Source of the DNA: an uncultured Paracoccus sp.
Lineage (GTDB): Bacteria > Pseudomonadota > Alphaproteobacteria > Rhodobacterales > Rhodobacteraceae
DNA: 64,000 nucleotides
Direction: 5' to 3'
Assembly (NCBI RefSeq): GCF_947487305.1
Contig: NZ_CANKWH010000007.1
Span: 158,161 to 222,160 of the forward strand
Both the position numbers and the translations under genes were made by a program. Shown here in pieces: positions 63,754-64,000 of the stretch (its first letter is position 1; each line of letters begins with the position of its first letter). Under the pieces are notes generated by a model, which was not told the origin of the DNA, did no database searches, and saw nothing but the letters and a program-made list of their open reading frames with translations.

Positions 63754-63999
63754 TTACTGATCCCAGGCCACCAGCCCGGTGCGGGCGTTCATCCAGGCAT
63801 AGAGCTTGGCGCGCTCGATGTCGGTCGGCGGGCGGCTCGCGACGAGGAACAGCAATGGGCTGGACTGATGCGGCTGACCATATTGCGTTGACGACAGCTG
63901 GATAGACGTGCCGGCAACCGGGTATGTCGTTCCGGTGTCTGTCGCGGTCCTCACTCTGGCGCCGGACGGCAGGCCCTCCAATGCGACTGCCCGGATCTG
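63754..63999 (-). CDS. C-terminal part of an unidentified, possibly phage-related protein (5' end outside window)
   Basis: The frame runs open through the right edge, so only the last ~81 codons are visible. The end (RPPTDIERAKLYAWMNARTG) resembles C-termini of proteins in prophage structural or end-of-cluster regions, but I cannot name the family. It has no membrane helix. The stop is 77 bp before the SRAP gene start, in the same direction. Phage origin is inferred from tRNA and SRAP context. Confidence 0.5.
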   Translation of the reverse strand, partial: QIRAVALEGLPSGARVRTATDTGTTYPVAGTSIQLSSTQYGQPHQSSPLLFLVASRPPTDIERAKLYAWMNARTGLVAWDQ

Positions 64000-64000
64000 G

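Noticed and set aside
62881..64000. Duplicated tRNA 3' end as an attachment site
   Set aside because: No second copy of the T-arm/acceptor sequence is visible in the remaining 1.1 kb; it could lie beyond the window.

Overview
The window is about 64 kb of GC-rich, gene-dense DNA from an alphaproteobacterium, most likely a member of the Rhodobacterales (Rhodobacter/Paracoccus type). The evidence is the CcrM-type GANTC methyltransferase next to rnhB, a DUF1127 protein, RTX secretion substrates, an alphaproteobacterial flagellar gene order, the IorAB-type molybdenum hydroxylase, and PcaB/PcaD of the short alphaproteobacterial type. It reads as ordinary chromosome with several catabolic cassettes. 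Only the last ~1.1 kb, after a tRNA-Met gene, looks like the edge of an integrated element. No gene-free stretch exceeds 300 bases.

Layout. 1-9.5 kb: queG (partial), a DMT transporter, a large RTX protein, cobA, and an IorAB-like molybdenum hydroxylase with its own c-type cytochrome. 9.5-16.1 kb: divergent pcaD/pcaB, an Lrp-type regulator divergent from alanine dehydrogenase, an MFS transporter, mscL and a YfcG-like glutathione transferase. 16.1-21 kb: a malonate cassette, with regulator matR divergent from malonyl-CoA decarboxylase, malonyl-CoA synthetase and the MadLM transporter. 21-28 kb: a DsbA-like protein, a DciA-like protein, mutY, alkane monooxygenase alkB, a DUF2235 hydrolase, ccrM and rnhB. 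28-36 kb: allA, a sulfotransferase-like/GT90 fusion, an MFS transporter beside a GntR regulator, a PaaI-type thioesterase, an L,D-transpeptidase, an extensin-like protein and a Crp/Fnr regulator.

36.3-42.5 kb is a flagellar cluster, fliI divergent from flgB-flgC-fliE-fliQ-flgF-flgG-flgA-flgH-fliL. It is followed by a GT2 glycosyltransferase and a convergent four-gene dTDP-rhamnose operon (rfbC-B-D-A) with ATGA overlaps at every junction, then a PiT phosphate transporter. 48.5-57.9 kb is a carnitine cassette: a GlxA/CdhR-type regulator, a BKACE cleavage enzyme, a carnitine dehydrogenase-thioesterase fusion, a complete Dpp-type ABC importer with a fused double ATPase, and an HSL-type esterase. 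The genes overlap or abut, which suggests one transcript taking a (possibly acylated) carnitine substrate to glycine betaine. 58-62.7 kb: a DUF1127 protein, rsmE, ubiA, an OmpA-family protein and a small membrane protein.

The most notable non-coding signals are: three GANTC sites packed upstream of ccrM; two 12-bp dyads spaced exactly two helical turns apart between matA and matR; a perfect 15-bp palindrome in front of the Lrp-type gene; a five-copy CNGTGC array with an exact 11-bp period upstream of an MFS gene; and a 14-bp direct repeat beyond the tRNA.
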